64,000 nt of DNA from NCBI GenBank assembly GCA_963576785.1, contig OY756143.1:1116001-1180000 (forward strand), in the 5' to 3' direction. Numbering within the stretch: the stretch's first letter is position 1; every line of letters begins with the position of its first letter. The notes under the pieces were generated by a model. The model worked only from the letters and a program-made list of their open reading frames with translations. It did not search any database and was not told where the DNA came from. Below, one piece after another: positions 1 to 12,695 of the stretch. This DNA comes from Chlorophyllum brunneum. Its lineage: Eukaryota; Basidiomycota; Agaricomycetes; Agaricales; Agaricaceae. The position numbers and the translations under genes were made by a program.

Positions 1-2
1 GT

Positions 3-110
3 ATCAAACTGGTGATTTCGCTGATATTCCAAGTCTTACGCTTGCTGAACGTGAGCCAATTTGCAGTAGCAGCAATCACCGCCTTCATCTACGATTGCCT
101 ATTACTATTC
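3..110 (+). pseudogene. Fragment of a membrane protein, DUF6533-like hydrophobic segment (window edge)
   Basis: One open frame from base 3 to about 110 reads as a hydrophobic stretch with the core FAVAAITAFIYDCLLLFRRE, followed by a GTGAGG donor-like site. This resembles the first membrane helix of the large DUF6533 family of basidiomycete multi-span proteins. The expected later helices were not recognised in the next few hundred bases. It may be the 3' part of a gene that starts left of the window, or a decayed copy. Assignment rests on one short segment and is weak. Confidence 0.3.
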
Positions 111-319
111 CGCCGAGAGGTGAGGATAGAGCCTTCGTCGCCGAGATTCAGCTGAGCTCACGTCCTAAGATTTCCGAGGGCATATATTGGTATACCATCT
201 CTCCTTCACCGCTTGCGACTTATAACTCTGTCACAACCCCAAGGAAACCGAAACGTCACTCAACCGCCAGCCTATTATATTCAATATTGAAAGTCATGGG
301 CCTGGTGTACTCTATGTAA

Positions 320-871
320 GGCTTACTGGCTGCCCGTTTTCGTTGCAGTCTACGATCTCATCGCTATCTTATAAACAGAGTCGTGTACAGTACGTTGTAT
401 TATCCGCGACGCACTATGGTGACACTCATTCACTTCTCCACCCCGAACTCAGTGAAACACCAACCAGGTCTCAACAAAACAGTAAGTAACAATAGTGAGC
501 TCCTTAATCTAACCACCAATGGGCTTTCAGGAGTAGGCCCATGGCTCTTCGTTTGACTTGTCTCTATTCAGCTCCAGTTCCTCTACTAGATGCGTTGGGT
601 TGGACATGGCGTTGAGCTTGTAAGTGAGCCTGGTCTTGTCGTTCTTAGCTTTTGTCTGACGTTTAAGCGATCAGCATACGAGATATTGGTTATACAACTG
701 TGATAAAAATACTTCTCATCCTCAGGTTATATGCATTGTATCATCAAAGTCGTGCAGGTGATTTATCTCATATCTCATATCTCAGTGATGAGGATATATT
801 AATCGAAAAGTATTCCAGTTTCTATAATCCTCTGGCTTCTCATAACCTGTAGGTTTATGCACTATCGGGCC
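320..871. other. Non-coding stretch, nothing recognised
   Basis: No family-like reading frame is seen on either strand. It contains AT-rich stretches with repeated TCATATCTCA units around 768-785 but no clear repeat structure. Confidence 0.4.
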
Positions 872-2050
872 CTAGCACTGTCGGAACACTGATACGTCGT
901 CCACTCTTAAGCCGAGCTCGTGGTAACTTTTCTGTCCTCCCAGGAGTGGAATCAGCGCCCTCATACATGCCTTCACCAGGCTGCTATGGTCTTCTTCATT
1001 ACCGAAACTATCCTTCAACTGAACTTCACTGATGTGCTCCAGAACTGTATTCTGCACCGCCATCGCCCATTTCCAGGTGTATTCGAAGTGTATCCGCGAG
1101 TTGTGCTTACTCTGTGGTGAGTTACGCCAGCCCACCGGTCCCTAAATATTTTCTCTGATCGGCTACATTTCAGGATTGTGCGGTGTACTGTCACAAGCAA
1201 GTCCTTTCCAGGAACACTTGGCACCTATTAATTGACCATGCAACAGGTCTCGAAGCTTTTCTCATGCTAATCAAGCTCCATGATGCTCTAAAATCAGTCA
1301 CGGAAGGAGCCTCTTTTTGGCTAACGATATCTCAATGGCAGCGTTTCACACCTGTGCTTTATGCTTTCTACCGCGATGGTGTCTTGATGCTCATCCCGTG
1401 AGTCCTCTGTGTTGGACTATGCCGGATCTCCTTCATCTCACCCTATATCCACACTATCCAGAATATTCCGTGAGATCCGGTGCCACATCTCCCGGTGTGG
1501 ATGGCTGACCAGGGTGCTGGTCTCCCTTGTCTACAGTGATAACAATCTTAGGCATGGTACAAGCAATAGAATCAACACGACCAATATCCGATGATCCCCT
1601 CAGCTGGGTCAATTGGCCATTGTGAGATAATTCCAGGAGTAACACCCGGGAGATAGCAGCATATGTTGACTTGTAGTTTTTTCAAGGTTACTCTTGCTCG
1701 TTTTCCAGTGTGGCGTACGCTTTCAGTTTTCCATGGGTCTCTGCGCCACCCTGACTGCACCTGTCTCATAGGGATCTCGCTTAATTCTTAATATTCGACG
1801 AGAAAACTCGAGGCTCACGGAATCGCTTCTCTCGCGACAACTCTCCAGCCTGCAGTTTGCCAACCAGGGCAATGGTCAAGATTCCCCAGTGCTCGACATT
1901 CACTAATCGTGTAAGTCTGATCGGTACATGGTTGATAACTGTACTTCCTACTTCCGTTATCTCTGCTCTGTATTCTTGATATGTGTATCCCTCTCTCTCT
2001 GGAATAGACGACCGGGACACCTCTGCCGTGGGAATCGTGAGTGAACCCAC
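872..2050 (-). pseudogene. Unrecognised minus-strand coding remnants
   Basis: Several minus-strand pieces look more protein-like than chance. One at 872-1135 contains HISEVQLKDSFGNEEDHSSL and LLGGQKSYHELGL, and one at 1781-2050 contains TYQEYRAEITEVGS. Candidate splice sites lie between them, but no single join gave a convincing open frame and no family was recognised. It may be a multi-exon gene whose structure could not be solved, or a decayed one. Function is unknown. Confidence 0.25.
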
Positions 2051-2417
2051 CGGGTTTTTGAGTTGTGCCTCGGTGTCGATCCAGTCAGATTCTGATCTCT
2101 TCTCTATGTCTGGGCCCTTTGGCTGGCGTTGTACTGCTTGGGCCTACCTCGGCAACAATATGTCATCAGTGGACAGACTTAGTGATGGACAGTGCACATA
2201 TTGGCTGACCACTAGCTGTGTATACACAAACCAAGCCCCTATTGGGATGGACAAGACTATCGAAGAGGGTGTTAGATTGGGTGGGGCATTGCTTCATGGA
2301 ATCGCGTGGAGTAAGAACGAGTTGGGCCATAATCCAGGGATGTGAATGGAAGTATTAAATATTAAATGTTCGGTTACAGTGATAGATCAAATACCCGAAT
2401 CAAAATGATTTATCGGG

Positions 2418-5400
2418 TTAGGTCTCTTGTCCTGTGTGGCCCACTGCATCCTGACCATCTATACACCTCACTACTCTAACGGGGCGCGGTTTGGGACGGG
2501 GTCTCGCTGCGATGTCGGAAGCGATATCCTGGACAGGAGTGCCGCTTTCCCTATTATCACTCCCCTCAGTATAAGCGTCATTGTCATCCTTCGTCACCTT
2601 TCTTTTCTTATTGCTCGCAGCCGTTTTGCTTCCCGCTCCTCTGTTCCTTCCTCTACCAACATTTATTCTTTGTGCCGTTGCCTTTGTCTTCCTCTGCTTC
2701 TTCACAGGCTTGCTGGGTGTTTCCTCGCCCTCATCTTTGCTCTCGCTTCCGTTTTCACTTCGGCTTGGGCCAACTGATCCACTTTTTCTCTTCTTTCTGA
2801 ATTCCGTCACAACCTGCTGCAGACGGCGACTCGAGTAAACCTCTTTCTTCCGAGGCGCCAGATTACTCGAGAGGTTGTTTCCAGCATGTACGCCGACCCA
2901 CTCCGAAAGACTACTCTGCATTCCTGACGTGGTTCCAGAGGTATTTGTTCGCCTTCTGTTCATCCTCTGGATAATGGGTAATAGAAGCTCATCGACTTTT
3001 GTTTGTCCCCATCCAAGCTCCTGGTAGAAGAACGAGCGGAGAGCATCCAAATCAGGTAGACCCCATTTGAAAGGTTCTTCGGAACTGTCGACTGTCGGAT
3101 GGTAGTATGCGTCACGCTGTTTATAAGACGTCAGTAAACCGCGCAGCGTTCTCTGAAAAAGACTAACCACTGCAGGATTTGGCCAATCGACAGGTAGGTA
3201 TAGGTCTCTGAATTTCTTCTTCTGAACAAGGGGATGAAGGTTGGAGACGGAACGGTGATGACATTCTGACCCCACTCACAAGTTGTCTCCTGGTCTTCGT
3301 ATTGCTCTCTTCGTCCTTATCCTTTCCCTCCTGTACCTTCCTCCACCAGTCAGAAAACCTATGCAAACCCTCTTTGTTTGGGAACTCCTTCAACAATTCC
3401 ATAGCCACCACAGGTCCAACACCACTTAGCCCCTCAGTATAATCGCTCCCTAATAGATAGGCTAATCTAATTAGGGTATCCCGATCTAGACCCAATTCTC
3501 GTTCGAGGTCGCTCAGAAGGAACAGCTCCACCGTCTTGGATTGGTTGAACATGTTCTTATATACTCTCTGTGCGCCAAAGAGAAAGACGTCAGAGTCATC
3601 CGTGATTACGCCGTCGACGAGACCCAGAGAGACAAGCTCTGCGCATTGAGCTTCAGCTTCCATCGGTGCCGTAATGTAGGGTATGCCAAATAGCCTCAGC
3701 ATGGTCTAGCACTTAAGATTAGATCAAGTGTCGATAGCGCAGGTGTTGCAATGGCGCACCATGATTTGGGAAATCATCTGTTGTGTAATATCTTCTGAGT
3801 CTCTCATCGCAGCCTTCCTCTGCTCGTTCAAAACTTTGATCTCATCATCAATCTCCTTCCGAACATCGTCCAAGTCTCTTCCTTTGACCTGCGAGAGGAA
3901 CCTAGCAAATTCACCTTCCTCCGCATTTAAATCTATTTCTTGCGCAGCGTCCCAATGTTCTTCGTCTGCGCCCTCGGTTTCCACGTTTTCCTTCTCTCCT
4001 TCGTAGTCAGGTTCATGAGAGACAACACCCACGGCCGAGAATGAGATGGGTGGCCTCTCCCCGAGAATCACTGCCGCGTCGTCGTTTCGTGAAGGTGATG
4101 GGGACCTAGATAACACAAGTAGGGGTGCTCTATCGCGTTTTTCAAGAGTTGAAGGAGCAGATACCGCTGGAGGGTCAACGTTGACGTTCGTAGTGTCGGA
4201 TGGGAATGACGGCCATATTGAGGGTACTTCAGGCTGGGGAGGTGGGTCTCTACGAGGACTTGGATGCAACGGTAGGCTACGCGGTATGAGAGGTTTTTCC
4301 TCAGGTGGTACTGAATCAGGCACGGGGATTTCGACCTCCTCCATATCCTCATCTTCCTCGTTCTCATCGGCGTCTGGAAGTGGCCCGGCCAGTAGTGCAG
4401 TGACTTGTCCCTCCCACGTGTCTTTCGGAGAGGTTTCTATCGGGTTATCTTCTACAGCTACAGTCATAGGGACATCAACCTCCTCCATATCATCATCCTC
4501 TTCAGAATCAGGCAGAGCTTGGAAACCGGACGTTGTAACTGAAGGTGCCGCAGAGGGAGGTGAAATTCCTGCGGAGGGTTGGACCGAATCGCGACTCTGG
4601 AGGCCTTCTCCAACTTTCGGGATCGCGTTTGGGTTTGAATGTGAGCGCGAAGATGAAAGTAGGGATGGTGCCCCAAAGGAATTCTTGCTCCTCTCCTGCG
4701 TTCCAGAAACGCTGCGACCTAATGTGTTCCTAGACGAACCGGTCCCAGCAAAAGATAAAGCTGTTTCCAGTCCAGAGGGTGTGAATATATCCGTTTCAAG
4801 TGAGAGTCGCTGAAGACTGAGGAAGTTGGGTGATTCTCTGAGAAATTTTGACGGCGATGTTTTTGGTGTTGTTGAATGCGAACTTCGTTGTTCGGGAGAT
4901 CTAGCTTGGTCCAGAGATCGTTGGATGGCAAGAGCGAGTTCTTCATCTTCATCATCCTCAAATTGTTCCATAGCTTGGTGAACAGCTTCAACATCTTCAT
5001 ATTCAGCGTCGAGTTCAAAAAACGGTTTCGAATCATTTTTGCGATTGATTTTCGCCGTGAGTGGGGCCAGTTTCTTTGGGGTGTATCGCCCGGCGATGGC
5101 TGAGAGCGCCATCTCTCTTTGGTATTGTCGTAGATCAGGGTCCACGACTGCGGCGGAGCTAGGGCGATTGTTTAGCATAAGGCTGGATCATTCCTGGGTC
5201 CATCACACTCACGTATCGACCTCTTCCATATCAGCCTCCTCATCCTCATTGTCCTCGGTAGGCTTCTGTTCCTCAACGTCAATTAGGATGGGTTTCTCTG
5301 GCGCAGTGCCTGTCTTGTCTTGAATCGCAAGCACCCATCCCCCATCTACGCCCTCGTTCTTTGTCAAAACATATTCCCTATTCCTCTCGCTCGCAATCCG

Positions 5401-6433
5401 CACAGGTATGGTGAGATGAGCACTTCCAATGCTATCAGTAGTAACCAACAATTGCTGCGTCAACGAGTTCCGCTGCTTCAAATTGATAATCTGCTGTTTT
5501 GAAAAATCCATAGGGGTGGGGGCCATCTTCAGCATCTTCAACAACCGTGCATGTGACGTCTGACGAGACTTTAATCTCAAGTCACCAATAATTTCGTACT
5601 GTACTTCTGTAGGAAGTTCGCGGAACTCGGGAGATGTAATATCAAAATCTTCTGGACGCATTTGTTCAATAAAGTCGCGAAGTTCGTCTTCGGTAGCAAG
5701 TCGTGGGTCAGGCAAGGTATTTCGTGTAGCTTTGGCGACAGCTTCATTTATATCCACTTCAGGTAGACGGTATGGGTCATGGTCGTGATATTTGTTCTTT
5801 TTGCCTGAGCTAGACGAGGGTGGGGGTGTCTTTCGCTTCACTGGGGTCTTGGGTATAGAACCATCGATATCTTCAAGGTACACAGTGCTCTCGTCGAGAG
5901 CAATATCATCAAGTGCCCGTGCCTTCCCTTTGCCTTTAGAAGGCTTCTGACTCCTATATCCGTCATGAGTTCATAGAATATGAGTATCCCAAAGAGAGAT
6001 GCACACTGAGCATGGTTCAACGCCTCCTTTCTCATCTGGGCAGCAAGCAACCGTTCAGCAATCTTCGCATGACTCAAAGCAGCTCCGCTTTTCTTCTTCT
6101 TCCTCTCATTCAACGTAGCCCTCTTCAGTACAGGCGCACCTCCGTCAAATACAAAAACAGGTTTGATGCCATAGAATAATAGCTTGGTAATACGTCGAAG
6201 AAAACCAAGAACGTGAGCATTGACGAGTGCACGTCCTTCCTTGTCCCGCATCGTTGCTTGGAATTGGTAAATCCAGATACTTGAATCGATAGCTAAAGCC
6301 TTCCCTTCGACCGTCTCCAAGCTATTACATTGTTTTAGCTCACTAAAACACTCGCGGTCGCGTGTGTACACAGTACTCACAGAATGGGACGGCCAACAGG
6401 GGCCAGAAGAGTCCAAAGGGACTTGACACCCAT
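2418..6433 (-). CDS. RAD2: DNA repair endonuclease Rad2/XPG (ERCC5 family)
   Basis: Structure-specific 3' flap endonuclease of nucleotide excision repair; in this family it acts with TFIIH in the nucleus. Seven exons (about 2418-3116, 3168-3221, 3280-3705, 3760-5158, 5213-5953, 6007-6321, 6381-6433) join to 1228 residues, frame-consistent throughout, with introns of 51-59 nt. The start is fixed by the family N-terminus [18 protein letters not shown]. The N-domain (residues 1-125) has [12 protein letters not shown] and [10 protein letters not shown]. The XPG-I domain (about 836-900) has [14 protein letters not shown] and [12 protein letters not shown], then the helix-hairpin-helix [15 protein letters not shown]. 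The acidic metal ligands are present. The long acidic spacer between N and I domains separates Rad2/XPG from FEN1 and EXO1. The C-terminus is lysine/arginine-rich and probably nuclear-localising. Confidence 0.95.
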
Positions 6434-6891
6434 ATTCGTCTACAGCTGTGGTCAGATCGCCAATTAAGACCAAGAAGAGAGTTGGGGCAGTCTACTCATT
6501 GAAGTAGCATGCAGTTCGCGCGCAACTAGTTGTTAGTGGGATTAATCATGGGAGGATGCTGACTCAGTTCCCCGCCTGGACATTCCACCCAGTAAACTTC
6601 CCAAATCAGAATGCAATGTACTAGAGTAGCCATAGGCAAGCCTCGACGGCAACCTGCTGGACATAAATCGTTGGATAGGCTACTAGGTAAAAAAAAAAAA
6701 AGATTAAATGCATGGATATATCAAGCGAGAGACAGGGGAATGAAATATATCTAGCATAGATGGTCTAGCAAAAAACCTGGCAAGTACCAGGCACGAAATC
6801 AAGGTCCATATGATAGTTGAGAAAGGATGATACAGTCCAAAAAGACCAAATTTGAAAAAGACACAAAACCAAACTAGCACTTCAATATCGC
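6434..6891. other. Gap between RAD2 start and the PH-domain gene end
   Basis: Holds the RAD2 upstream region and the 3' region of the next minus-strand gene. An A-tract lies near 6690-6702. No gene seen. Confidence 0.6.
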
Positions 6892-9800
6892 TCAATGTTT
6901 GGGAGTAGCGGGTCGTTCGGCACCACTATCGGTAGTTCGTGCCAAAGGTGATCCTCGTCCAACAGGCGAACTGGTCTGCGATGACGAGAACTGACCAGGT
7001 CCGGTCGGTGGTAACAATCCACCATTTTCGCCTCCAGTATTTCCAGAGGGTGAGCCACTATTACCAGGAGGGAATCTCGAGTCAAAGTTTCCGGTCATCG
7101 TCGGTGACATTCCCATGCCCATTCCCATACCGCCCATCATCGGCATCCCCATCATCGACATCCTCGGGTCAAACCCAGGCATGTTACCACCACCTGGCAT
7201 ATTTTGACCCATGGGTTGCATATTCCCTTGCATATTGCCTTGCCCATTCCCATTCTCTCCGCCAACCTGTGATCCTGCGCTTGAGAACGCCATCATCGCT
7301 TGTTGGTATGCAGCTGCTGCAGCTTGTTGCGCCGCGAACATTTGTTGGGGGTTCAACATTCCAGGGTAGCCCATCATAGGGTTCATTCCTCCACCTGTCA
7401 TCATAGGATTCATGCCTCCTCCAGTCATCATCGGCGTCAACCCTCCACCTGTCATCATAGGGTTCATCATCATCGGATTCATACCCATCATCATCGGATT
7501 CATCATCGGGTTGAATCCATAACCGCCATACATCGAGCTGCCCTGCTGCATCTGTTCCATCTGCTGTCTCTGCTGCTCATCAAACCTCCTCTGCCTCTCC
7601 TCAGCCAACCTCTTCTCTCTCTCCCTCTCCGTCAATGCGGCACCAACACCACCTTCTCTCTTCCTTTCCCGCTCATGCGCAGTAATAGCACCAAGCAACC
7701 CTGTCTGTGGCGGTGGCGGTTTATTGGGGACATTAATGAGAGAAGCACCCGTCTCCCTTGCAAGTTCCTCCTGTCTCTTCGCAGACCTATCCTGTTTGTC
7801 CTGCAACCCAGCAGAAAGTAATCCCTGTGGTGTAAACGCTTTGGTCATAGTCTCCGCAGTATCCAATCGCACGAAGGTATCTCGGGTATTCGGCTGCTCG
7901 GTAGGGTTGACATTCCTTCCAGGATCCAGAACTTGACTCCACACCGTTTGTCGTGCCGTACCAGGTTGAGGGAACTCTGATTGAGAGCGAATTTGCGTTC
8001 CATCTTCATAGTATGTACGCCTTGTTTCTGAGAATTGATCAGACCCGATGCGCCGGGATTGACCAAGATTATGATGATCATCAGTGCCTGAACGCGTTAC
8101 AGAACAGTAACACGCAAGAATAGTTTTCGAGTCAGTAGATGCCAGGTATCAGATGGAGAAGAAAAACGGGGGTGGAAATCAAATGAATTTACCCACCGGG
8201 TCTAGCTAAAGGTGGTTGAGGCAACGTGCGAGGGGCTCGTAGGTGAGCTGGGGCACCCTCCCCCCCAAACTGACCATACAGCGAAGGCCTGTTAGCCTGT
8301 GCATTTGGAAGTTGTCCGGACGGAGAACCACGCATTCTCGGTGGTAAAGGCCTAGCATCTGAATCAGCGTCCTCATCATCATCGTCATCATCATCATCAT
8401 CATCCTCTTCTTCCTCCTCCTCTTCATCGGAGCTATCATTCCAACCCCCGGCGGCCTTTGACTTCTTCCCATTTGCCCTCCCAGGTCTTTGCTGTGCCGC
8501 GAGGTGAGCAGCCTGCTGCGCTTGAACCTTGGCTTTACGTTTCGCGGCTGACGTAGAGGGTGCAAAGGAAGATTTGAACTGTGACCCTGGGCCAGATTCC
8601 GAAGCACTCGATGCAGAATGGGTTGGTCTTTCCTTATCCCCTAAACCCTTTTGAGTCACCCTCAAAGGTTCCACTACTTTTGGTCCGCTCGCGGCTGACT
8701 CTTGTTCATCATCATCGTCTGCGACATTGAGATACGAAATCGCCGCCAGAACATCCTCATTTGCTTCCTCCAACTCTCTCTCCGCTTCGAAATTTTTCAC
8801 AAATGTTGGTTTAGGCTGCGATGGAACTGGCGATGACAGCGAAACATTCGCACCAGCAGCACTAGGAACGGGAGCGGGGGCGGGAGGAGGAGGAGGAAGA
8901 TTGGCAGGGCGTGGAGGAATGGCAGCGGGGATGGAAGTATGCATGCTTTTCTCGTCGCTCGTCTCTTCTTCTTCTGTGAGTTGTTGGTGAGATGGAGGAA
9001 GACCAGTGCCGTTATAAGGGGGCATGCGGGAAGTTGCCTGAGCACGTGCACCGGAGGGTTTACGTCCCAGGCCAGCCCGGCTTGATGTATTGGCTGACAA
9101 CGGACCAGACCCAACGTTCGCCCGATCACTCGCCGCCTGATTCAGTCTTAGCGGTGCGACGGCCGATATTCCCATCGTTCCTGGCACCATTGTTGTGGTT
9201 GGTGTTGGTGGTAGTGGAAGTTTGGGTGAGCTCGGTGGTGGTGGACTGCGCGGACCCGTTGTTTCGGGGGGAGTGGACTTTGCGACGGGAGGGGTACTTG
9301 CGGTTGACTTCGTTGAGGGTTGTTGGTGCGACAGTTCGACGAAGGACATCGGCGTCCCCTGGCGAAGGGGTGGTGATCGGCTGCTATTTATAGTAGTTGA
9401 CGCTGACGACAATGATGTTATTTCTCTGTCGATCCGCCACTGAGAAAAGGAACTCACCAGGCGCGCTACTACCACTACCACTACCAACAGCACGCTTGTT
9501 AAACTCTCCCGACGAATCACTACTGTCTTCATCTTCATCGCTAGACACCGTCGGCATGGGAACTTGTCGGGGTTTACTACCAAGTCCAATTCCCATCGCC
9601 GCATCACCACCGCTTTCCAGACGCGACTGATGCATGAGGAATAACGCGCCAGCTTCACCCAAGAAACTATCCTCTGGTTCATGCGTCGTGGGCGATGACA
9701 TTTTTCTCGCCGGGGTGGGGGGAGTGGTTGGGTTGGCGATAATGAATTTTGACTGCGAAGAAGTCGACTTCGCTGTATGCAAATCCGCACCAGCTTGACC

Positions 9801-12608
9801 AAAAGCTTTATAATCCCCACTTTCCCTCCCTTTATCTTGAAGCTCGTGTATCGAATGTGGCGATGTCAAAATAGACATTCTATCCACTGGCGTGTGATCA
9901 TGGTCATGATGCGAATAGGGTGAAGTCAAATACGAAGCAGCGCCAGGTGATATAGCTCTGTCACTCGAAACCGAATTGCCACTCTCTGTCAACGCAATAG
10001 CGATAGGTTTTTCCATGGGTGAATATGGTGAGACGAGTGAACCCAAAGAAGTCGGGGTGACCGCAAGATTGGTATTAGCGTCGCCAGTGGTGGTGCTTTT
10101 ATCTGTGGCAGAAGAAATCGACATGGAGGGTACATCCATCTTTGTAGCTGTAGTCTGAGACTGCGAATTAATGGATGGGGATATGGATGGTCGAGGCTGT
10201 GGCGACTTGTGGCTCGGAGGACTTGCCGCTCCAGTGGGTCTGTCAATACTCGTTGATGATTTGACTGATTGGGCAGATGGCCGAGCAGGAATATCCAAAC
10301 TAGTAGCAGTGATGTTGCTGTGAGTAGCATGTAGGGGAGGGCCCGTAGGCGCGGGCTCCGGGCTGCTAGCGAATCCCCCGGTAATTAAAGACTTCGGCGA
10401 AATAGGCCTAGCAGCGGGTAGGCCAGCTGAAGTTGTTACCGATGCCGCAACATTGGCAACATCTACGGACAAATCCCTGCCATGCGTCATAACACTGCCT
10501 CCCTCAGTGATTGGTGTCAACAATCTATCTTGTTTATGAGCGTTGGAGAAGGTCAAGGGTGGGAGTTGGGGTCCAACTGGAGACGTAGGGGTGCCGTTCT
10601 GCTGTTGTTGCTGTGAAGAATCGCTGCCAATAGAAATGGGAGGTAAGGTAGGGGGTTGTTCGAGTGACGTGCGACCTGGAGATGTTGGACGTTGTTGAAC
10701 AAGATGAGGTTGTTGCTGGCGCATGCGTTCGGTCAGTAATTCAAGGAGTTTCGATCTGATTGCGGAGGTACGGTCGTCTCGGGGATCTAAAGCTTCAATG
10801 GCTTCGCGTTCAAGGAAGAGTAGCTACAGCAAGACATGAGATCAATGAAACCAAGAGTAAATTTGAAGGGAAGACGTACATCCCGTTGAGGACCGACAGG
10901 ATATGCAAACATCAGAGAATTAGGTCCCCGGGGATCCCAAGTCCAGGCCGTGGGACGGCCATAAAGCTCAAAAGAGTCATGAATAGCTAATCAACATGTT
11001 GAGTTGTATATTCTTCGGCAAGATCAAGGAGGCTCACCAATGACCCACTTGAGCATTTCCATGGCATGATTTCCTGATGTGGCTTCCATCTCAGGCATGA
11101 ACAACATCCAACCTTCTCTTGACTTCATGGACTGAGCCATTTCCTCATCACCCAACACTCCTTCTACCTTGATCAAGGTACTTCTCGTGATCAGTTCGGG
11201 ACGCTCTGGGTAGACAGCAAATGCCTGAGTGAGGTCCCGGAGTGATAAGACAGGCTTCTTTCTCTCCTTTGGTTTTGGACCAGCGTACATTGTAATGATG
11301 GGTTTTGTTGGACCTGTGAGAGAATGTGGACTTGGATCTCGAGAGAAAAGGTTGGACATTCTCTTCTTCCTTGGCATGGTTGCTGCTGATGATGATGACG
11401 GTGCACCGCTAGTGGCAGGATCTACGCCAGAACCTTCTTGGCCAGCGCTAACGACCATCCACACGCGCTTCCAGTCAGTTTGACCTGCGACGCGTATCCT
11501 GACCCATCCCTCCATCTTTCCGCGTATCAGCGTAGTCGCTAAATCCGAACCTGCAGTCCCAGTATCATTGTTTGATGAGATGACTGGATCCACTGATAAA
11601 ATAAATAAAAAAGGCAGTGACTCACGATTAAGAGTAATCCTGATCAAATGAGCGGTATATATCTCTTCCAGACGCGATTTTTCCCATGATGATAGCCTCA
11701 AGGCAGAAGCCCAAGAGATGAGAGAACCAGTTGATGGGCAGGAGAAGAGCAGGAGATTGGAGCCCGCGGTGTTGAGGGTGAGGACGTTGGTGTATCGTTT
11801 AGATGGTTGGGTTGCTGTAGCGGGGACAGTCACGGAACCGAGGACTTGAACGAACTGAAGAGATGAAGACTGAGGGGCTAAAGGCAAAAAAAGGGGAGGG
11901 AAGGAGACTTACGGCGTCGGTAACATTTATATAGGTGGGAGGGACCTCTTTACCATGCCGACTAGCCTCCTGGATCTCTTTCATGTCCCAGATGCTCAAG
12001 GTGGTTCCTCCGAGCTGTGCCCAGACTTCTGTCCAGCCGTCGTCTTTGGAAGGCTTCTGACCATCTGGCTGCCTCTCGATCCGTCGAGTCAGGGGACCAG
12101 AAAAGTAGATCTTGTGTGCGTGTGCAGCAGTGAGGGAGACAACGGACCGAATCTCGGGATGAAGCGGGGCAGGCTGGGGATGCTTGGGAGAAGAGGGGCT
12201 CTGAGAAACGGGATTGACGGACATGGAGGTGGACTGTTCGGGAGGGGAGTATGGCTGGTGGAGTGGGGTAGGTTGTGGTGATGACGGTGGTTGTGGCAGA
12301 GGCGCGGATGTTGGATTTGGGGGGGTGGGTGGAGCGCCGGATGGGGGATTTCCTTGGAGGGACTGCTTACGCTGGGCCGGAGGGTGGCCGTCGTGCTGCT
12401 TACCGGAGAGAAAGGAGAAGAAGGAGGAGGATCTGGTGTGGGAGTGCTGGGGCACGGGAGGGCGGGGAGTGGCTGTGGACATGGGGTGGGGGTCTGAGGA
12501 GGGAAAGCGGAGGTTGTTTTGCGGGGGATAAGGCTGGGAGGACATCTGACGAGGGGCTTCCCAGGCCTTCGGTGGCAGAGGCGGGGGAGAAGCCTGCCCA
12601 GAGCCCAT
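6892..12608 (-). CDS. PH-domain protein of the Caf120/Skg3 type
   Basis: Seven exons (about 6892-8087, 8197-9402, 9458-10823, 10880-10986, 11038-11550, 11626-11854, 11913-12608) give 1770 residues with consistent phase. The order is a proline-rich N-terminus (1-160), a PH-like domain (about 165-300, KIYFSGPLTRRIE and WTEVWAQLGGTTLSIWD), a second PH-like unit (about 315-480, KMEGWVRIRVAG and WKRVWMVVSAG), a long Ser/Thr/Pro-rich disordered region, an acidic Asp/Glu run near 1294-1320, a charged helix and a Met/Gly-rich tail with MMTGGG repeats near 1558-1612. Yeast Caf120 and Skg3 share the PH region and are linked to CCR4-NOT and bud-neck localisation; that role here is inferred from architecture. 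The third intron acceptor (11550) is the least certain. The N-terminal start is the first ATG of the exon. Confidence 0.8.
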
Positions 12609-12695
12609 GTGAAGGTGATGATGAGAGCCAACACCGCACGTGCCGATACCACTACTTGAACATATTCTCTATTCTGTATACACTATATCCTCCCC

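Noticed and set aside
4046..4813. 255-codon plus-strand open frame, serine-rich
   Set aside because: Antisense shadow of the acidic/Ser-rich spacer of RAD2; the opposite frame has a complete conserved gene.
5159..5188. A 30-nt intron ending at ATCCAG in RAD2
   Set aside because: Too short; the acceptor at CCCTAG gives a 54-nt intron with a branch-like CTAAAC and restores frame.
11593..11625. A 33-nt intron in the PH-domain gene
   Set aside because: Also frame-compatible but below normal size; the 75-nt version ending at 11551 is preferred, though not proven.
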